Part shown: positions 20,604 through 29,879 of the stretch, one piece after another | Layout: each line of letters begins with the position of its first letter | Numbering within the stretch: the first letter of the stretch is position 1 | NCBI GenBank assembly: GCA_030824515.1 | Contig: JAVBXN010000015.1 | Span: forward strand, 62,001 to 126,000 | Length of the DNA: 64,000 nucleotides | DNA from: Pelobacter sp. | GTDB taxonomy: Bacteria; Desulfobacterota; Desulfuromonadia; Geobacterales; Pseudopelobacteraceae | Reading direction: 5' to 3' | The notes under the pieces: generated by a model | Database searches by the model: none | Told to the model about the DNA's origin: nothing | The model's input: only the letters and a program-made list of their open reading frames with translations | Program-made: the position numbers and the translations under genes

Positions 20604-22409
20604 GTGACTGACTCGATCCAGCATACTCTCAAAACCGTATTCGGATTCCACGAATTCCGGGCGCCTCAGCGGGAGGTGATCGAGCAGGTCTGTGACGGCC
20701 GGGATGTTTTTCTGGTGATGCCGACCGGCGGCGGCAAATCGCTCTGTTACCAGATACCGGCGCTGCACCGGGACGGGGTGGCGATCGTGGTATCGCCGCT
20801 GATTGCGCTGATGAAGGACCAGGTCGATGCGCTTGTAGCCAACGGCGTCAGGGCAACCTGTCTCAATTCGTCCCTGTCTTCTGCCGAGGTCGGGCGTGTG
20901 TTTCAGCAGATGGATGCCGGGACGCTGGACCTGTTGTATGTCGCCCCGGAACGACTGATGATGCCTGATTTCCTGGAGCGGCTGGCCACGCTGAAGCTGG
21001 CGTTGTTCGCGATCGACGAGGCCCACTGCATCTCGCAATGGGGGCACGATTTCCGACCCGAGTATACGCAACTGGGCCGGTTGCGGCAGCTTTTCCCGAA
21101 CGTGCCGGTGGTGGCGATGACCGCCACCGCCGATCCGGAGACACGCAAGGATATATTGAACCAGTTGGGCCTTGGAAACGCAAAGGTCCATGTGGCCGGT
21201 TTCGACCGCCCCAATATCGCCTATACGGTCATTCCCAAACACAAACCCCTGGCCCAGCTCGCATCGTTTCTGACGGGACGGCGGGATGAAGCCGGTATTG
21301 TCTATGCGCTGAGCAGGAAACGGGTTGATCAGGTGGCCGAGCGCCTTCGCGCGGCCGGGTTCTCGGCCGCCGCTTACCATGCCGGTCTGCCTGATCAGGA
21401 ACGTAAGCGGGTGCAGGACGCCTTCCGTAAGGATGATATTCGCATCGTGGTGGCCACCGTGGCTTTCGGCATGGGGATCGACAAACCCAACGTGCGTTTT
21501 GTCGTGCACTACGACATGCCCAAGAGCGTGGAGAGTTACTATCAGGAAACCGGCCGGGCCGGTCGCGACGGTCTGCCGTCGGAAGCGTTGATGTTGTTCG
21601 GCATGGGCGATGTGATGACGGCCCGTTCGCTGATCGAGAACAGCGACAATGCCGAGCGGGTGCGGATCGAGCTGCAAAAGTTGAATGCGATGGTTGCCTA
21701 TGCCGAGGCGCTCACCTGCCGTCGCAGGGCGCTGCTGGCCTATTTCGGAGATCAACGCGAACAGGGCTGCGACAACTGCGATATCTGCAACGACCCTCCG
21801 CAACGCTTCGATGCCTCGGAGTTGGCCAAAAAGGCGCTCTCATGTGTCTATCGGGTCGGTGAGCGTTTCGGCGCACGGCATGTCATCGACGTGTTGCGCG
21901 GAGCTAAAGTCCAGCGGGTGATGGATTTGCGCCATAACGAGCTGTCCACCTATGGCATCGGCGCCGATCTTTCGGCAGTGGAGTGGGAAAATATCTTTCG
22001 CCAGCTGATCCACCTGGGTTATCTGGCGCAGGATTTTACCCGTTACGGCGCGTTGGGACTGTCACCGGCCGCGCGTCCGGTGCTGAAGGGGGAAACGCAA
22101 GTGATCCTCGGCCTGCCCCGCGATGTTGCCAGGACGGAAGAAAAATCCCGCCGGAAGATCGGAGCGGGAGATGGCGCCCACCGTCCGCTGTTTGAGGAGT
22201 TGCGGTCGCTGCGCAAACAGATTGCCGATGCGGCCGGAGTTCCGCCGTTTGTGGTTTTTTCCGATGCGACGCTGGTTGAAATGTCCAAGACTCGTCCCAG
22301 TGACATGCGGGAACTGTTGTCGATCACCGGTGTCGGTGAACAGAAACTGCGCAAGTACGGAACGGTTTTTCTGGAAGCCATCAGAACGTATTGCCACGGG
22401 ACCGCCTAG
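20604..22409 (+). CDS. recQ: ATP-dependent DNA helicase RecQ
   Basis: I choose the GTG at 20604, 8 bases after purL's stop with GGGAGCTG upstream; the longer open frame only overlaps purL. The 601 residues match RecQ. Motif I is MPTGGGKSLCYQIP, motif II is FAIDEAHCISQWGHDFRPEY, and motif VI is YYQETGRAGRDG. The zinc-binding cluster spans CRRRALLAYFGD to CDNCDIC. A C-terminal HRDC domain covers about 515-595 (LLSITGVGEQKLRKYG). It unwinds DNA 3' to 5' in recombination and repair. It sits between purL and purQ. Confidence 0.96.
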   Translation: MTDSIQHTLKTVFGFHEFRAPQREVIEQVCDGRDVFLVMPTGGGKSLCYQIPALHRDGVAIVVSPLIALMKDQVDALVANGVRATCLNSSLSSAEVGRVFQQMDAGTLDLLYVAPERLMMPDFLERLATLKLALFAIDEAHCISQWGHDFRPEYTQLGRLRQLFPNVPVVAMTATADPETRKDILNQLGLGNAKVHVAGFDRPNIAYTVIPKHKPLAQLASFLTGRRDEAGIVYALSRKRVDQVAERLRAAGFSAAAYHAGLPDQERKRVQDAFRKDDIRIVVATVAFGMGIDKPNVRFVVHYDMPKSVESYYQETGRAGRDGLPSEALMLFGMGDVMTARSLIENSDNAERVRIELQKLNAMVAYAEALTCRRRALLAYFGDQREQGCDNCDICNDPPQRFDASELAKKALSCVYRVGERFGARHVIDVLRGAKVQRVMDLRHNELSTYGIGADLSAVEWENIFRQLIHLGYLAQDFTRYGALGLSPAARPVLKGETQVILGLPRDVARTEEKSRRKIGAGDGAHRPLFEELRSLRKQIADAAGVPPFVVFSDATLVEMSKTRPSDMRELLSITGVGEQKLRKYGTVFLEAIRTYCHGTA

Positions 22410-22498
22410 ATGGTGCGCCGACTTAAATTATTCTGAAAGACAGATCGACAGCAATTTAGTAAACTGGCTTTTTTGAAAATCAAGGAGAACATGACTAC

Positions 22499-23326
22499 AT
22501 GGCACAGACACGCGCAATCGTTATAACCGGCAACGGCACCAACTGTGAGATGGAGGCGGCTCACGCCTGCCGCATGGGGGGCTTCGACGAGGTTGTAATA
22601 GCCCATATCGCCGAGATTCTTTCAGGCGAGGTGCGCCTGGACGACTTTCACTTTCTCAACCTGACCGGCGGTTTTCTGGACGGGGATGATCTGGGGAGTG
22701 CCAAGGCACAGGCCAACCGCCTGAAAAATGCTGCGGTGGACGGCAGCGGTGAAAAACTGGTGGAACAGTTTAACCGTTTCATCAGCGCCGGAAAGTTGAT
22801 CCTGGGAGTCTGCAACGGATTCCAGCTGATGGTCAAGATGGGCATGCTGCCGGCTTTTGACGGCAATTATCTGAATCAGTCGGTGACTTTGACCCATAAC
22901 GATTGCGGCCGTTTTCAGGATCGCTGGTGCTATCTCAAGGTTGATGCTGCTTCGGCATCGGTTTTTACCAAAGGCATTTCCGGGGGGATCTATCTGCCGG
23001 TGCGCCACGGCGAGGGGAAATTCGTCTGCGATTCGGAGGCAACCCTGGAGCGTATCGAGCGCGAACATCTGGCGGTATTCAAGTACTCTGACCCTGAATA
23101 TGATGCCGCCACGATGGAGTTTCCGGCCAACCCCAACGGTGCGCAGAACGGGATCGCCGGCATCTGTGATCCCAGCGGGCGCTTGATGGGATTGATGCCG
23201 CATCCCGAGGCTTTTGTCCATTACACACAGCATCCCCGCTGGACGCGGGAACAGCTGCCGGAAGAGGGTGACGGCCTGATCCTGTATAAAAACGCGACGG
23301 AATACGTGAGGAAAAACCTTGTCTAG
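22499..23326 (+). CDS. purQ: FGAM synthase glutaminase subunit PurQ
   Basis: This class I glutamine amidotransferase has 275 residues. The nucleophile Cys lies in [16 protein letters not shown], and the His-Glu pair lies in [12 protein letters not shown]. It is longer than the ~225-residue Bacillus PurQ, in the manner of the amidotransferase domain of large PurL. It supplies ammonia to the PurS-PurL fusion at 17605. AAGGAG precedes the ATG with 11 bases of spacing; a closer ATG at 22491 is out of frame. The gene is followed closely by purF. Confidence 0.95.
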   Translation: MAQTRAIVITGNGTNCEMEAAHACRMGGFDEVVIAHIAEILSGEVRLDDFHFLNLTGGFLDGDDLGSAKAQANRLKNAAVDGSGEKLVEQFNRFISAGKLILGVCNGFQLMVKMGMLPAFDGNYLNQSVTLTHNDCGRFQDRWCYLKVDAASASVFTKGISGGIYLPVRHGEGKFVCDSEATLERIEREHLAVFKYSDPEYDAATMEFPANPNGAQNGIAGICDPSGRLMGLMPHPEAFVHYTQHPRWTREQLPEEGDGLILYKNATEYVRKNLV

Positions 23327-23351
23327 CCAAAATGAAGTGGAGCCTTTATCT

Positions 23352-24779
23352 ATGAAACTGTCCCGACCACAGGAAGAATGCGGTGTATTTGGCGTCTATA
23401 ATCACCCCGAGGCATCCAACCTGACATACCTTGGCCTGTATGCGCTTCAGCATCGCGGGCAGGAGAGCTGCGGCATCGTCTCCTCTGACGGCAGCACACT
23501 GCACGCTCACAAGCGCATGGGGCTGGTAGCTGATGTCTTCGGCAACCAGGAGGTGTTCAAGAAACTGCCCGGCAAGTCAGCCATCGGACATGTGCGCTAT
23601 TCGACCGCCGGCGCCTCGGTCGAGAAGAATGTCCAGCCGATCATGGTCGACTACTCGCGCGGTTCGATTGCGGTGGCCCACAACGGCAACCTGGTCAATG
23701 CCCAGTTGCTCAAGGCGGAACTGGAGGCGTACGGTTCGATCTTTCAGACCACGATGGACACGGAGATCATTATCCATCTGCTTGCGGCTTCCAAGACCAA
23801 CTCCCTGGTTGATCGTATCGTGGATGCTCTCAAGCGTATCAAGGGGGCCTATTGCCTTTTGTTCCTGACCGAGAGCCGCATGATCGCGGTGCGTGATCCC
23901 AACGGTTTCCGTCCGCTCTGCCTCGGCAAACTCGGCAGCGGCTGGGTGGTGGCTTCCGAGAGCTGTGCACTGGACCTGATCGAGGCCGAGTTCGTACGTG
24001 AAATCGAGCCGGGCGAGATGATTGTCTGCAATGCAGACGGCAGCATCGAATCGCTGTTTCCTTTCAAAAAAGTCGAGCCTACTCCATGTATCTTCGAGTT
24101 TGTCTACTTTGCCCGCCCTGACTCATATATTTTCGGCAAGAATGTCTACATGGCCCGCAAAGAGCTTGGCCGGCAGCTGGCGCGCGAGTATCAGGTCGAG
24201 GCGGATGTGGTCATCGCCGTGCCGGACTCGGGCGTGCCGGCTGCGATGGGATATGCCGAGGAATCGGGCATACCCTTTGAACTGGGACTAATCCGCAACC
24301 ATTATATCGGACGCACCTTTATTGAGCCGGCTCAGGCTATCCGCCATTTCGGCGTCAAGATCAAGCTTAACCCGGTCCGGGAAATTCTGAAGGGTAAACG
24401 GGTGGTTGTGATCGACGATTCGATCGTGCGCGGCACGACCTCGCGCAAGATCGTCAAGATGGTGCGCCAGGCCGGAGCCAAGGAAGTTCATATGCGTATT
24501 TCCTCCCCGCCCACCAGTTACCCCTGTTACTACGGCATCGACACACCCAATCGCAAGGAGCTGATTTCCTCGTCGCACAGCATCGAGGAGATCCGTCGCT
24601 ACATCACCGCCGATTCCCTGGGATATCTGTCGGAGGATGGCCTGCTGAAGTCGGTCGGAGTAAACAATACGAGTTTTTGTAAAGCCTGTTTTGCCGGGGA
24701 TTACCCGGTAGCATTCCCCAAGCCTGCGGATATGCCGCAGATGGGACTATTTGAGGAGGAGCAGAGTAAATATGAGTGA
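23352..24779 (+). CDS. purF: Amidophosphoribosyltransferase
   Basis: The catalytic Cys lies in [17 protein letters not shown]; with the ATG at 23352 it is residue 10, giving the short propeptide usual in Bacillus-type PurF. A TTG at 23319 with its own GAGG is an alternative start. The N-terminal glutaminase ([15 protein letters not shown]) is followed by a phosphoribosyltransferase domain with [18 protein letters not shown]. Cysteines in TPCIFEF, SYPCYYG and FCKACF fit the four ligands of the 4Fe-4S cluster of this type. It makes phosphoribosylamine, the first committed step of purine synthesis. It overlaps pyrE by 8 bases. Confidence 0.96.
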   Translation: MKLSRPQEECGVFGVYNHPEASNLTYLGLYALQHRGQESCGIVSSDGSTLHAHKRMGLVADVFGNQEVFKKLPGKSAIGHVRYSTAGASVEKNVQPIMVDYSRGSIAVAHNGNLVNAQLLKAELEAYGSIFQTTMDTEIIIHLLAASKTNSLVDRIVDALKRIKGAYCLLFLTESRMIAVRDPNGFRPLCLGKLGSGWVVASESCALDLIEAEFVREIEPGEMIVCNADGSIESLFPFKKVEPTPCIFEFVYFARPDSYIFGKNVYMARKELGRQLAREYQVEADVVIAVPDSGVPAAMGYAEESGIPFELGLIRNHYIGRTFIEPAQAIRHFGVKIKLNPVREILKGKRVVVIDDSIVRGTTSRKIVKMVRQAGAKEVHMRISSPPTSYPCYYGIDTPNRKELISSSHSIEEIRRYITADSLGYLSEDGLLKSVGVNNTSFCKACFAGDYPVAFPKPADMPQMGLFEEEQSKYE

Positions 24780-25320
24780 GCGAGAGCAGCTGAAGAAAAT
24801 CATCCTGGAACTGTCCTACGAGAAACGGCTGGTAAAGCTGGCTTCGGGACGCGAAAGCGATTTCTATTTTGATGGTAAACAGACCACTTTGCACGCCGAA
24901 GGCGGCTTCCTGGTGGGAAAGCTGTTCTATGAAGCGATCAGGGATGTGGAGGGCGTTCAGGCGGTTGGCGGGATTACGCTGGGAGCCGATCCGATTGCCA
25001 CGGCTACATCGATAGCGGCGCATCTGGATGGCAAAAGCATGCATGCCTTCATTATCCGCAAGGAACCGAAGGGACACGGCACCGGCCAGTGGCTGGAGGG
25101 TCGCAAGAACCTGCCTGCCGGAACCCGGGTCGTGATTGTCGAGGATGTGGTTACCACCGGTGGTTCTTCGATGAAGGCTGTCCGTCGTGCCGAAGAGGAA
25201 GGGCTGAAAGTGCTCGGTATCGTCACCCTGGTGGATCGTGAAGAGGGTGGCCGGGAGAACATCGAAGCCGAAGGATACTGGCTCCGGGCTATATTCACCA
25301 AGTCGCAACTGGTCGGCTGA
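24772..25320 (+). CDS. pyrE: Orotate phosphoribosyltransferase
   Basis: I start at the ATG at 24772, with GGAGGAG upstream, rather than at 24751. The 182-residue protein has the PRPP-binding motif [18 protein letters not shown] and the family core [15 protein letters not shown]. It converts orotate and PRPP to orotidine monophosphate in pyrimidine synthesis. The gene overlaps purF by 8 bases, and its stop shares a base with the start of the next gene, so purF, pyrE and the TlyA-HIT gene are probably translated together. Confidence 0.95.
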   Translation: MSEREQLKKIILELSYEKRLVKLASGRESDFYFDGKQTTLHAEGGFLVGKLFYEAIRDVEGVQAVGGITLGADPIATATSIAAHLDGKSMHAFIIRKEPKGHGTGQWLEGRKNLPAGTRVVIVEDVVTTGGSSMKAVRRAEEEGLKVLGIVTLVDREEGGRENIEAEGYWLRAIFTKSQLVG

Positions 25321-26423
25321 TGGCTGGTAAGATCCGCCTTGACAAGCTGATGATCGAGCGTGGGCTGGCTCCCTCCCGGGAAAAGGCCCAGGCTCTGATC
25401 ATGGCCGGTCAGGTGGTGGTTGGCGACCACGCCGTTGACAAATCAGGGCACCAGGTGCCGTTCGATGCCGAAATACGCATCAAGGGCGAACTGTTGCCCT
25501 ATGTCAGTCGTGGCGGTCTCAAATTGAAGAAAGCGTTGGACCAGTTCGGAATCGATGTGAACACTCTGGTGGCAATCGATGTGGGGGCTTCCACCGGAGG
25601 TTTCACCGATTGCCTGCTGCAGGCGGGAGCCTCCAGTGTTTTTGCCGTCGATGTGGGACATGGCCAACTGGACTGGAAACTTAGACAGGATCCGCGTGTA
25701 GTAAATATTGAAAAGACCAATATCCGTTACCTTACTCCGGACCAGCTTGGCGCAACGCCGGACCTGGCGGTCATTGACGCATCCTTCATTTCACTGGCCA
25801 AGGTTCTGCCGGCCACGGTTGCACTGATCAAGCCCGGTGGCCGCATCATCGCGCTGATCAAACCGCAGTTCGAAGTAGGCAAGGGGGAGGTGGGCAAGGG
25901 GGGCATTGTCCGCGATCCGGTTGCCCACCGGAAGGTAATCGATGATGTCAGCCAGACTGCACGGGCAATGGGTCTGACGGTTGCGGGATTGTGCGAGTCC
26001 CCAATCACCGGTGCTGACGGTAACCGCGAATTTTTGATTTTACTTGATGTACCTGGATGCATGGAAGGGGAGGTTGCTGTGGAGAACTGCATTTTCTGCA
26101 AGATCATACGGGGTGAAATCCCGTCAGCGAAGGTGTTCGAGGACGAACAGATCCTGGTGGTTGAGGATATCAGTCCGCAGGCGCCGTTGCACCTGCTGGT
26201 GCTACCTAAGCGACATTTCGTCAATTGCCTGGACATGACTGTGCAGGATGACGCGCTTGTGGGATACGCCTTCAGGAAAGCCGGTGAGATTGCCCGCCAG
26301 AAGGGTTATGCCGAGTCCGGTTTCCGTATCGTGCAGAACAACGGCGCCGGTGCCGGTCAATCGGTGTTTCACATTCATTTCCACCTGCTGGCCGGGCGCG
26401 ACTTCAACTGGCCTCCGGGCTAG
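25320..26423 (+). CDS. TlyA rRNA methyltransferase fused in frame to HIT hydrolase
   Basis: One open frame of 367 residues joins two normally separate proteins. Residues 1-65 are an S4 RNA-binding domain, and 66-245 form an FtsJ/RrmJ-type methyltransferase (SRGGLKLKKALDQF, SAM motif IDVGASTGGFTDCLLQAG). This is the TlyA family, which 2'-O-methylates rRNA and was also called hemolysin A. From about 255 there is a complete HIT protein (ENCIFCKIIRGEIPSAK, catalytic HIHFHLLAG). A GTG at 26079, in frame, has AGGGGAGG five bases upstream, so a free HIT protein could also be made. The frame between the parts has no stop; a single-base indel near 26040 could have created the fusion. Confidence 0.88.
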   Translation: MAGKIRLDKLMIERGLAPSREKAQALIMAGQVVVGDHAVDKSGHQVPFDAEIRIKGELLPYVSRGGLKLKKALDQFGIDVNTLVAIDVGASTGGFTDCLLQAGASSVFAVDVGHGQLDWKLRQDPRVVNIEKTNIRYLTPDQLGATPDLAVIDASFISLAKVLPATVALIKPGGRIIALIKPQFEVGKGEVGKGGIVRDPVAHRKVIDDVSQTARAMGLTVAGLCESPITGADGNREFLILLDVPGCMEGEVAVENCIFCKIIRGEIPSAKVFEDEQILVVEDISPQAPLHLLVLPKRHFVNCLDMTVQDDALVGYAFRKAGEIARQKGYAESGFRIVQNNGAGAGQSVFHIHFHLLAGRDFNWPPG

Positions 26424-26438
26424 CTTATGAGGTGATTC

Positions 26439-26951
26439 ATGAAAACCATAATCTGCATGGCCCTCCTGCTGCTGCTGTCAACTCAATCCGGTGCGGAAAC
26501 ATATTCCTGGATTGATGAAAGTGGAACCTATAATTATAGCGACGACTATAACAGTGTGCCCAAAAAATTTCGTAAAAGTGTTGGGCGACGAGGAGATGGG
26601 GGAGTGGCCAAGCCTCAAGCCGATGCGCCGGTTCCCGTGAAAAGTGAAGCAACCGCTTTAAAGCCAGCGACTGCCACTGATGCTGACAAACCCCTTTATG
26701 ATGGGAAAACCCAGGAAGATTGGCGCAAGGAGTTTGATGTCCGTGAGGCTGAACTGAAACGTTTGGAACAGCGTATGGGACAAATCCAGGCTACTCTGAA
26801 GAGCCCGTCCAACAGTGAACGCGGCAGTCTCTCCGCTTTGATTGCCGAATACGAGGCTTTGCGTAAAGAATATAATGAAAAATACAAACTCTACAGTGAT
26901 CTTGTCGAATCAGCTCGCAAGGCAGGTCTGACCGTGGTGATGAAAAAATAG
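26439..26951 (+). CDS. Exported DUF4124-domain protein
   Basis: A signal peptide (about residues 1-19) is followed by a DUF4124 motif (ETYSWIDESGTYNYSDDYNSVP), a Pro/Ala-rich linker at about 60-90 and a coiled-coil region at 100-165 (REAELKRLEQRMGQIQ). The function is unknown; members are small periplasmic proteins of Proteobacteria. It lies 15 bases after the TlyA-HIT stop. Confidence 0.8.
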   Translation: MKTIICMALLLLLSTQSGAETYSWIDESGTYNYSDDYNSVPKKFRKSVGRRGDGGVAKPQADAPVPVKSEATALKPATATDADKPLYDGKTQEDWRKEFDVREAELKRLEQRMGQIQATLKSPSNSERGSLSALIAEYEALRKEYNEKYKLYSDLVESARKAGLTVVMKK

Positions 26952-27064
26952 AAAACCGCTTCCGTTTGTGTATCATGGAGGCAGCCGTATAAAGGATTAT
27001 TCGGTTGCGATACCCGCCGTTCAGCTTCCGGAAATCTCGTACAGTCTTCAACTGGAGCATTCCT

Positions 27065-27460
27065 ATGCCGCTGTTTGTATGGAAAAAGGATTATTCGGTC
27101 GGGGTTGAATTGCTTGACGAACATCACAAAAACCTGTTCAGAATTTTCAATTCATTATACGAGAACACGATGCACTCAAAGGAAGTCGAGTATGTGCTTC
27201 CGATCATCGACGAGTTACAGGAATATACGGAGTATCATTTTTATGCCGAAGAAAAGCATATGCGGGAACAGGAGTTTTCAGGAATTGCTGAGCACATCCT
27301 GAAACACCGGGATTTTATTGGACGACTTAAAAGCCTCTATTCCCAGTACCGGCATGATGACCTGGAAGTGACCATAGAACTGATCGTTGTCCTGGGTAAC
27401 TGGCTGTTGCATCATGTCTTGGAAGAAGACCGCAAATATTCGAAAATTGTGCAGGAGTGA
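27065..27460 (+). CDS. Bacteriohemerythrin
   Basis: I use the ATG at 27065 (CTGGAG upstream), which gives the standard hemerythrin start MPLFVWKKDYSVGVELLDEHH (131 residues). The di-iron ligands are visible in DEHHKNLFRIFN, YHFYAEEKHM, HILKHRDF and LLHHVLEEDRKYSK. These cytoplasmic proteins bind oxygen and may protect anaerobes or deliver O2. A 15-base direct repeat (26991-27005 and 27085-27099) spans the upstream region and the first codons. Confidence 0.9.
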   Translation: MPLFVWKKDYSVGVELLDEHHKNLFRIFNSLYENTMHSKEVEYVLPIIDELQEYTEYHFYAEEKHMREQEFSGIAEHILKHRDFIGRLKSLYSQYRHDDLEVTIELIVVLGNWLLHHVLEEDRKYSKIVQE

Positions 27461-27466
27461 TGATCT

Positions 27467-27628
27467 ATGGCTGAACAGCCTGGTAAAGAAAATGCATTCT
27501 CGATAGAAGACCTGGTAGTCTCACACAGTTATGAAATGCTGGCCTTGATAACGGTGCTGGAGAAAAAGGGCATCTTGAACAGAGCTGAAATAATCTCTGT
27601 CATAGATCAGCTGAAGAATTCTGAATGA
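27467..27628 (+). CDS. Small conserved-looking protein, 53 residues
   Basis: The ATG at 27467 lies 6 bases after the hemerythrin stop, with AGGAG overlapping that stop. The product begins MAEQPGKENAFSIEDLVVSH and contains YEMLALITVLEKKGILNRAE, an amphipathic helical pattern. It has no cysteines, signal or membrane segment. I do not recognise a family. Position and ribosome site suggest a real gene co-transcribed with the hemerythrin. Confidence 0.6.
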   Translation: MAEQPGKENAFSIEDLVVSHSYEMLALITVLEKKGILNRAEIISVIDQLKNSE

Positions 27629-27647
27629 TACTGCGTGCGAGGTGATA

Positions 27648-27830
27648 ATGCGATACTTGCTGCTTATTATATTAATAGCCTTGTCTGCCGCGGGTTGCTC
27701 CAAGGCGACCGATGAGGAGATCAGGGCAAAGGTTGACAAATGCACTGCTGCAGGAATGGACTACACCTACCTGAAGGACTTCAGGGGCAAGCCCTATGAT
27801 GTCATGTGTGTTTCCAAACGTTTGAGATGA
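27648..27830 (+). CDS. Small putative lipoprotein, 60 residues
   Basis: The ATG at 27648 follows GAGGTGAT. The N-terminus MRYLLLIILIALSAAGCSK is a lipoprotein signal with lipobox SAAGC. The mature part has about 43 residues with two further cysteines (KCTAAG, VMCVSK), which could form a disulfide. Function unknown. It lies between the hemerythrin unit and the lipoate genes. Confidence 0.62.
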   Translation: MRYLLLIILIALSAAGCSKATDEEIRAKVDKCTAAGMDYTYLKDFRGKPYDVMCVSKRLR

Positions 27831-27852
27831 CCTCCTGCTGACCGGGACCGGT

Positions 27853-28665
27853 ATGCACGATACTGAATACTGGCGCCTGATAGATACCGGAACGCTCGGC
27901 GGTCCAGAAAATATGGCTCTTGATGAAGCCCTGCTCTGTTCGTTCGATCAATGCTCAATACCGGTTCTCAGGTTGTATGGCTGGCATCCGGCCGCAATTT
28001 CTTTGGGGCGCTTCCAGAAAGCCCGCGAAGTGCTTGACACCGGGCGCTGTCATGCCGATAAAACCACAATCGTGCGGCGCATCACCGGCGGCGGAGTTAT
28101 CTATCATGCCGACGAGTTGACCTACAGCATCATTTGTGCTCCAGAACAGATCCCCGAAACAAATTCAATCAAGGACTCATTTCGGGTTCTGACCGGTTTC
28201 TTGCTGCGATTCTACCGAGATCTCGGTCTTGATGCCGGCTATGCGGTGGATGGACACGATTCCGACGAAAAGCTGGGTGAACGGACCCCTTTCTGCTTTG
28301 CCGGCAAGGAGTCCTACGATATTCTTGTCAATGGTCGTAAAATTGGCGGCAATGCGCAGCGCAGGCTGAAACGGATTGTTTTCCAGCATGGATCGATTCC
28401 GATTCTGGACCGGTTGGCGGTCGGAGTCGCCTGTTTGCGCTACCGTCCTGAAAACCTTGCAGGGCGTGTGACCTGCCTGGCCGCACAAGGGGTCGTGCGG
28501 GACACGGAATATTTGAAGACTGTCCTGAAAAATGCCTTCTGCAGCAATCTCGATACGTCTCTGCGCGAGACCGGCCTTTCCGACCACGAACTTCGAATGG
28601 CCGACAGACTGCTCCAGGAAAAATACCTGAACGATAACTGGAACCTGAACGGGGAGGGTGATTGA
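27853..28665 (+). CDS. Lipoate-protein ligase/octanoyltransferase (LipM-like)
   Basis: The 270-residue protein shows the lipoate attachment fold motifs RRITGGGVIYH and GRKIGGNAQRR. The Cys in TPFCFAGKESYDI matches the catalytic cysteine position of LipM octanoyltransferases rather than LplA ligases. LipM transfers octanoate from ACP to the first lipoyl protein. The adjacent lipA, which overlaps it by 4 bases, would then insert sulfur, so together they make lipoate de novo for 2-oxoacid dehydrogenases or GcvH. The distinction from LplA is inferred from the Cys and the context. Confidence 0.82.
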   Translation: MHDTEYWRLIDTGTLGGPENMALDEALLCSFDQCSIPVLRLYGWHPAAISLGRFQKAREVLDTGRCHADKTTIVRRITGGGVIYHADELTYSIICAPEQIPETNSIKDSFRVLTGFLLRFYRDLGLDAGYAVDGHDSDEKLGERTPFCFAGKESYDILVNGRKIGGNAQRRLKRIVFQHGSIPILDRLAVGVACLRYRPENLAGRVTCLAAQGVVRDTEYLKTVLKNAFCSNLDTSLRETGLSDHELRMADRLLQEKYLNDNWNLNGEGD

Positions 28666-29504
28666 AGATTCAAAGAAAGCCCGAGTGGCTGAGGAAACGG
28701 GCCAATCCGGGAGACCAGGACGTAATGCGCAAGCTTCTGGGTGAGTTGCGCCTGAACACGGTCTGTCAACAGGCGCTCTGTCCCAACATATCGGAATGTT
28801 TCAGCTGTGGACAGGCCACCTTCCTGATCCTCGGCAGGAACTGCACCCGCCTCTGCTCTTTCTGTAATGTTGAAAAACAGGCGCCGTTGCCGGTTGATCT
28901 TGATGAACCGGGGCGGGTAGCCGAAGCCGTCTGCCGCTTGAGACTTTCTCACGCTGTTATCACCAGCCCCACCCGTGATGACCTGCCTGACGGAGGTGCC
29001 GCTATCTATGCCGCCACAGTTAGCGCCATTCGCAAAGAGTCGCTGGGTACCAGAATCGAACTGCTGGTCCCGGACATGCAGGGGGATATAGCCAGTCTGG
29101 CGGTGGTTGCGTTGAGCCGCCCCGACATTATTGCCCACAACGTTGAAACCGTCCCGTGCCTCTACCATATCCGTAGCGGAGCCAATTACCGCCGGTCGCT
29201 GGATGTGCTGAAAAGCTGCAAGGAACTGGCTCCTGAGACAAAAGCCAAGTCGGGTATCATGTTGGGGATGGGAGAGGTGGAACAGGACGTGCTGGAAGTG
29301 TTTCGGGACCTGAGAAGTGTGGGTTGCGATTATCTCAGTATCGGCCAATATTTGGCGCCCAGTCGCGCTCACTACCCTGTCCGGGAATTTATTACTCCGG
29401 AAAGGTTCGATGAATTTCAACGAACTGCCTTAGAGTTGGGTTTTTTGCACGTGGAGAGCGGGCCCTATGTCCGCAGTTCATACCATGCCGCGCAGTATGC
29501 ATAA
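28662..29504 (+). CDS. lipA: Lipoyl synthase
   Basis: The TTG start at 28662 lies within GGGAGGGTGATTG at the end of the previous gene (4-base overlap). The 280-residue radical-SAM enzyme has both clusters: the auxiliary CQQALCPNISEC (Cys 35, 40, 46) and the radical-SAM CTRLCSFC (Cys 61, 65, 68). The C-terminal RSSYHA supplies the Ser ligand of the auxiliary cluster. It inserts two sulfur atoms into octanoyl groups. This is the only radical-SAM protein I can find in the window. Confidence 0.94.
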   Translation: MKIQRKPEWLRKRANPGDQDVMRKLLGELRLNTVCQQALCPNISECFSCGQATFLILGRNCTRLCSFCNVEKQAPLPVDLDEPGRVAEAVCRLRLSHAVITSPTRDDLPDGGAAIYAATVSAIRKESLGTRIELLVPDMQGDIASLAVVALSRPDIIAHNVETVPCLYHIRSGANYRRSLDVLKSCKELAPETKAKSGIMLGMGEVEQDVLEVFRDLRSVGCDYLSIGQYLAPSRAHYPVREFITPERFDEFQRTALELGFLHVESGPYVRSSYHAAQYA

Positions 29505-29529
29505 AAAAGGCCGACCAAAGTGGCCGGCC
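29503..29529 (-). terminator. Rho-independent terminator for the minus-strand YjfB-like gene
   Basis: Reading the minus strand, GGCCG (29529-29525) and CGGCC (29513-29509) form a stem with an inner CC/GG pair, followed directly by six T. It lies against the stop of lipA and may also stop lipA transcription weakly. Confidence 0.8.
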
Positions 29530-29552
29530 CCGGAAAATGGATAAATACAATC

Positions 29553-29750
29553 CTACGCGTAAGTTGAAAAACTGAAGCTGTTGCCGCTCTTTGAAGTTGG
29601 TTGTGGAGCCTGCTGGGCATTCTGGGCAAGCAGATTGGCTACCTGGTTCTGCTGCTCTGCCGCCTGTTTCATCATGGTAGTGGAAACGGCCTGCTGGGTC
29701 TGTTCCGCCCTGTAAAGCAGGGAAGATCCTGCGACTGAACTTATGTCCAT
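29553..29750 (-). CDS. YjfB-like putative motility protein
   Basis: The 65-residue protein begins MDISSVAGSSLLYRAEQTQQAVS and is rich in Gln, Ala and Ser, without signal or membrane segment. The start and the TMMKQAAEQQNQVANLLAQN helix match the small YjfB family annotated as putative motility proteins; direct function is unproven. AGGAGG lies before the ATG on the minus strand and a clean terminator follows its stop. Confidence 0.7.
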   Translation of the reverse strand: MDISSVAGSSLLYRAEQTQQAVSTTMMKQAAEQQNQVANLLAQNAQQAPQPTSKSGNSFSFSTYA

Positions 29751-29879
29751 AACACACCTCCTGTCTTGTCTAAAATATCTCAGAACGTGTTATGAATGCA
29801 AGTGTGAAATTGAGCGCGACGATCATTCCCGTAAATGCCAGCAGCGGCGATTGGTGCTGGTTCGTACTTTCAGCAGGCG

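Noticed and set aside
23319..23351. Upstream TTG start for purF
   Set aside because: It has a GAGG site, but the ATG at 23352 places the catalytic Cys after a short propeptide as usual. The TTG stays possible.
26079..26423. Separate HIT gene
   Set aside because: The frame is continuous with TlyA, so I list one fused gene and note the internal start in it.
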